Below, piece by piece: positions 62,865 through 64,000 of a DNA stretch of 64,000 nt (position 1 is its first letter; each line of letters opens with the position of its first letter). A program made the position numbers and the translations under genes. The DNA comes from Symbiodinium natans (taxonomy: Eukaryota > Sar > Dinophyceae > Suessiales > Symbiodiniaceae): positions 62,001 through 126,000 of the forward strand of contig CAJNDS010002728.1 in assembly GCA_905221605.1 (NCBI GenBank), read 5' to 3'. Under the pieces are notes generated by a model, which saw nothing but the letters and a program-made list of their open reading frames with translations, did not search any database and was not told where the DNA came from.

Positions 62865-63375
62865 AACCCTAAACCCTAAACCCTAAACCCTAAACCCTAA
62901 ACCCTAAACCCTAAACCCTAAGGAACCCGAAACTTCTCGACGTGTGGGGCCTTGCTGTGGCAACTGGAGTGAGGGGTCAGCTGTTGGGGGCGTTTTGGGT
63001 CGTTTAGGAGCAAGCAAGCGCTTGCGATAAGGCCCTTCCCTCTCTGAAAGACCCTCTCGCTTCTTCTTCCTCACCTCTAAACCCCAAACCCCAAACCCCA
63101 AACCCCAAACCCTAAACCCTAAACCCTAAACCCTAAACCCAAAACCCAAAACCCAAGACCCAAAACCCAAAACCCTAACCCTGAACCCTGAACCCTAAAC
63201 CCAAAACCCAAAACCCAAAACCCAAAACCCAAAACCCAAAACCCAAACCCTGAACCCTGAACCCTAAACCCTAAACCCTAAACCCGAAACCCGAAACCCG
63301 AAACCCTAAACCCTAAACCCTAAACCCTAAACCCTAAACCCTAAACCCTAAACCCTAAACCCTAAACCCTAAACC
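62865..63375. repeat. CCCTAAA arrays with block-wise variants
   Basis: 62865-62922 is perfect. 63075-63375 changes in blocks: CCCCAAA, CCCTAAA, CCCAAAA, CCCTGAA, CCCAAAA, CCCGAAA, CCCTAAA. The island 62925-63065 between them is open on - (WGLEVRKKKREGLSEREGPY) but unresolved. Confidence 0.9.
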
Positions 63376-64000
63376 GTAGCTTCCCTTTGACTCAGTCCCC
63401 TTCCGCACCGCACGTTCAGGGGCCTACTGCTGGGCTGCAGCCATCGCTGGAAGGTGCTCCGGAAAGCTGCCCAGGGCCTGTAGGGTTGGGGTTTGGGGTT
63501 TAGGGTTTAGGGCTAGGGTTTCGGGTTTGGCAGTGAGGTGTAGGGCTGATACTTGGGGCTTAGGATTCTGCAGGGGGGCTGGATGTTGATGTGGGGCGGG
63601 AAGGGGGCTGGGGGAGCACAGGCCCAGAACCTCAACATTAGGCCTTCAGATCTGTTATTGGGGGGGGCGGGGGGGCGGCTTGAAGGGCTTGGGGCATCTG
63701 AAGGTTTAGCAAAAAAAAGGAGGCTTGTCAGGTACCAACTGCCCGAATGAGTTACCAAGAAAGAACAGCCTAAAGCCTAAACTCTAAACCCTAGACCCTA
63801 ACTCTGGGCTTTCTTGGCTGCGCCACTTTTTTGGGCTGTTTCCAGTTAGCCTGTTGCGGCGGCGAAAAGTGGCCTTGCTTGTAGACTCGCGCTCCAGACC
63901 GCTGACAGTCTGATGCTTGCTTCGGCGTGGGGTTTAGGGTTTAGGGTTTAGGGTTCAGGCTTTAGGCTTCTGGCTTTAGGCTGTCGGCTTTAGGGTGGCA
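63376..64000. other. Unresolved islands and TTTAGGG-like tracts
   Basis: 63380-63480 and 63800-63930 are unique and GC-rich; 63480-63535 and 63930-63997 are TTTAGGG-like. No exon with both splice sites was found. Confidence 0.5.

Overview
The window looks like nuclear DNA of a dinoflagellate or a close relative; this is inference, and no single gene proves it. Four things support it. The Arabidopsis-type telomere repeat TTTAGGG/CCCTAAA is everywhere. Coding sequence comes only as short islands of about 40-200 bp. Candidate introns begin with GT, GC or GA, and many acceptors read AG|G. There are no bacterial-style operons, ribosome binding sites or long ORFs. I saw no rRNA, tRNA, CRISPR array or spliced-leader gene.

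Layout. From 1 to about 16.3 kb, exon-like islands, mostly readable on the + strand, alternate with interstitial telomeric arrays in both orientations. This part is interrupted by palindromic and G-rich repeats (7.3-7.8 kb), a unique block with a signal-peptide-like reading frame (8.1-8.9 kb), a (CT)n tract (9.5 kb) and a family of tandem repeats (11.3-12.1 kb). From 16.3 to 34 kb the DNA is mostly degenerate telomeric repeat, apart from a clear multi-exon + strand gene at 21.19-22.02 kb. From 34 to 46 kb there are several + strand exon chains, many of them split by short inverted-repeat elements that coincide with the predicted introns. At 51.0-51.4 kb lies the one gene recognised with confidence, a prolyl 4-hydroxylase-like 2OG-Fe(II) oxygenase on the - strand. 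From 54.95 to 57.9 kb is a composite element with inverted minisatellite arms and an AT-rich core. From 58 to 60.4 kb is unique DNA with candidate exons, tandem repeats and two foldback hairpins. The rest, to 64 kb, is again telomeric-type repeat.

Main message. Two kinds of sequence seem to make up the introns. The first is tracts of (mostly degenerate) telomere repeat; the best proof is the oxygenase intron at 51101-51337, whose removal restores a conserved LQVMRY...GQ.Y.AHWD motif. The second is short non-autonomous TIR elements (at least ten families, most with two or more copies) whose ends act as splice sites: GT, GC or GA at or next to one end, and AAG or TAG at the other. These behave like introner elements. 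Several copies also carry telomere repeats inside them.

Limits. Exon calls rest on open frame, splice-site fit and phase matching read by eye. Many islands are open in more than one frame and on both strands, so strand and frame of single islands are often uncertain. Low-complexity frames made by the repeats themselves (LNPKP, GLGFRV, GGWRGGWLEG, SHPPATHPP, poly-Leu) are not treated as genes.
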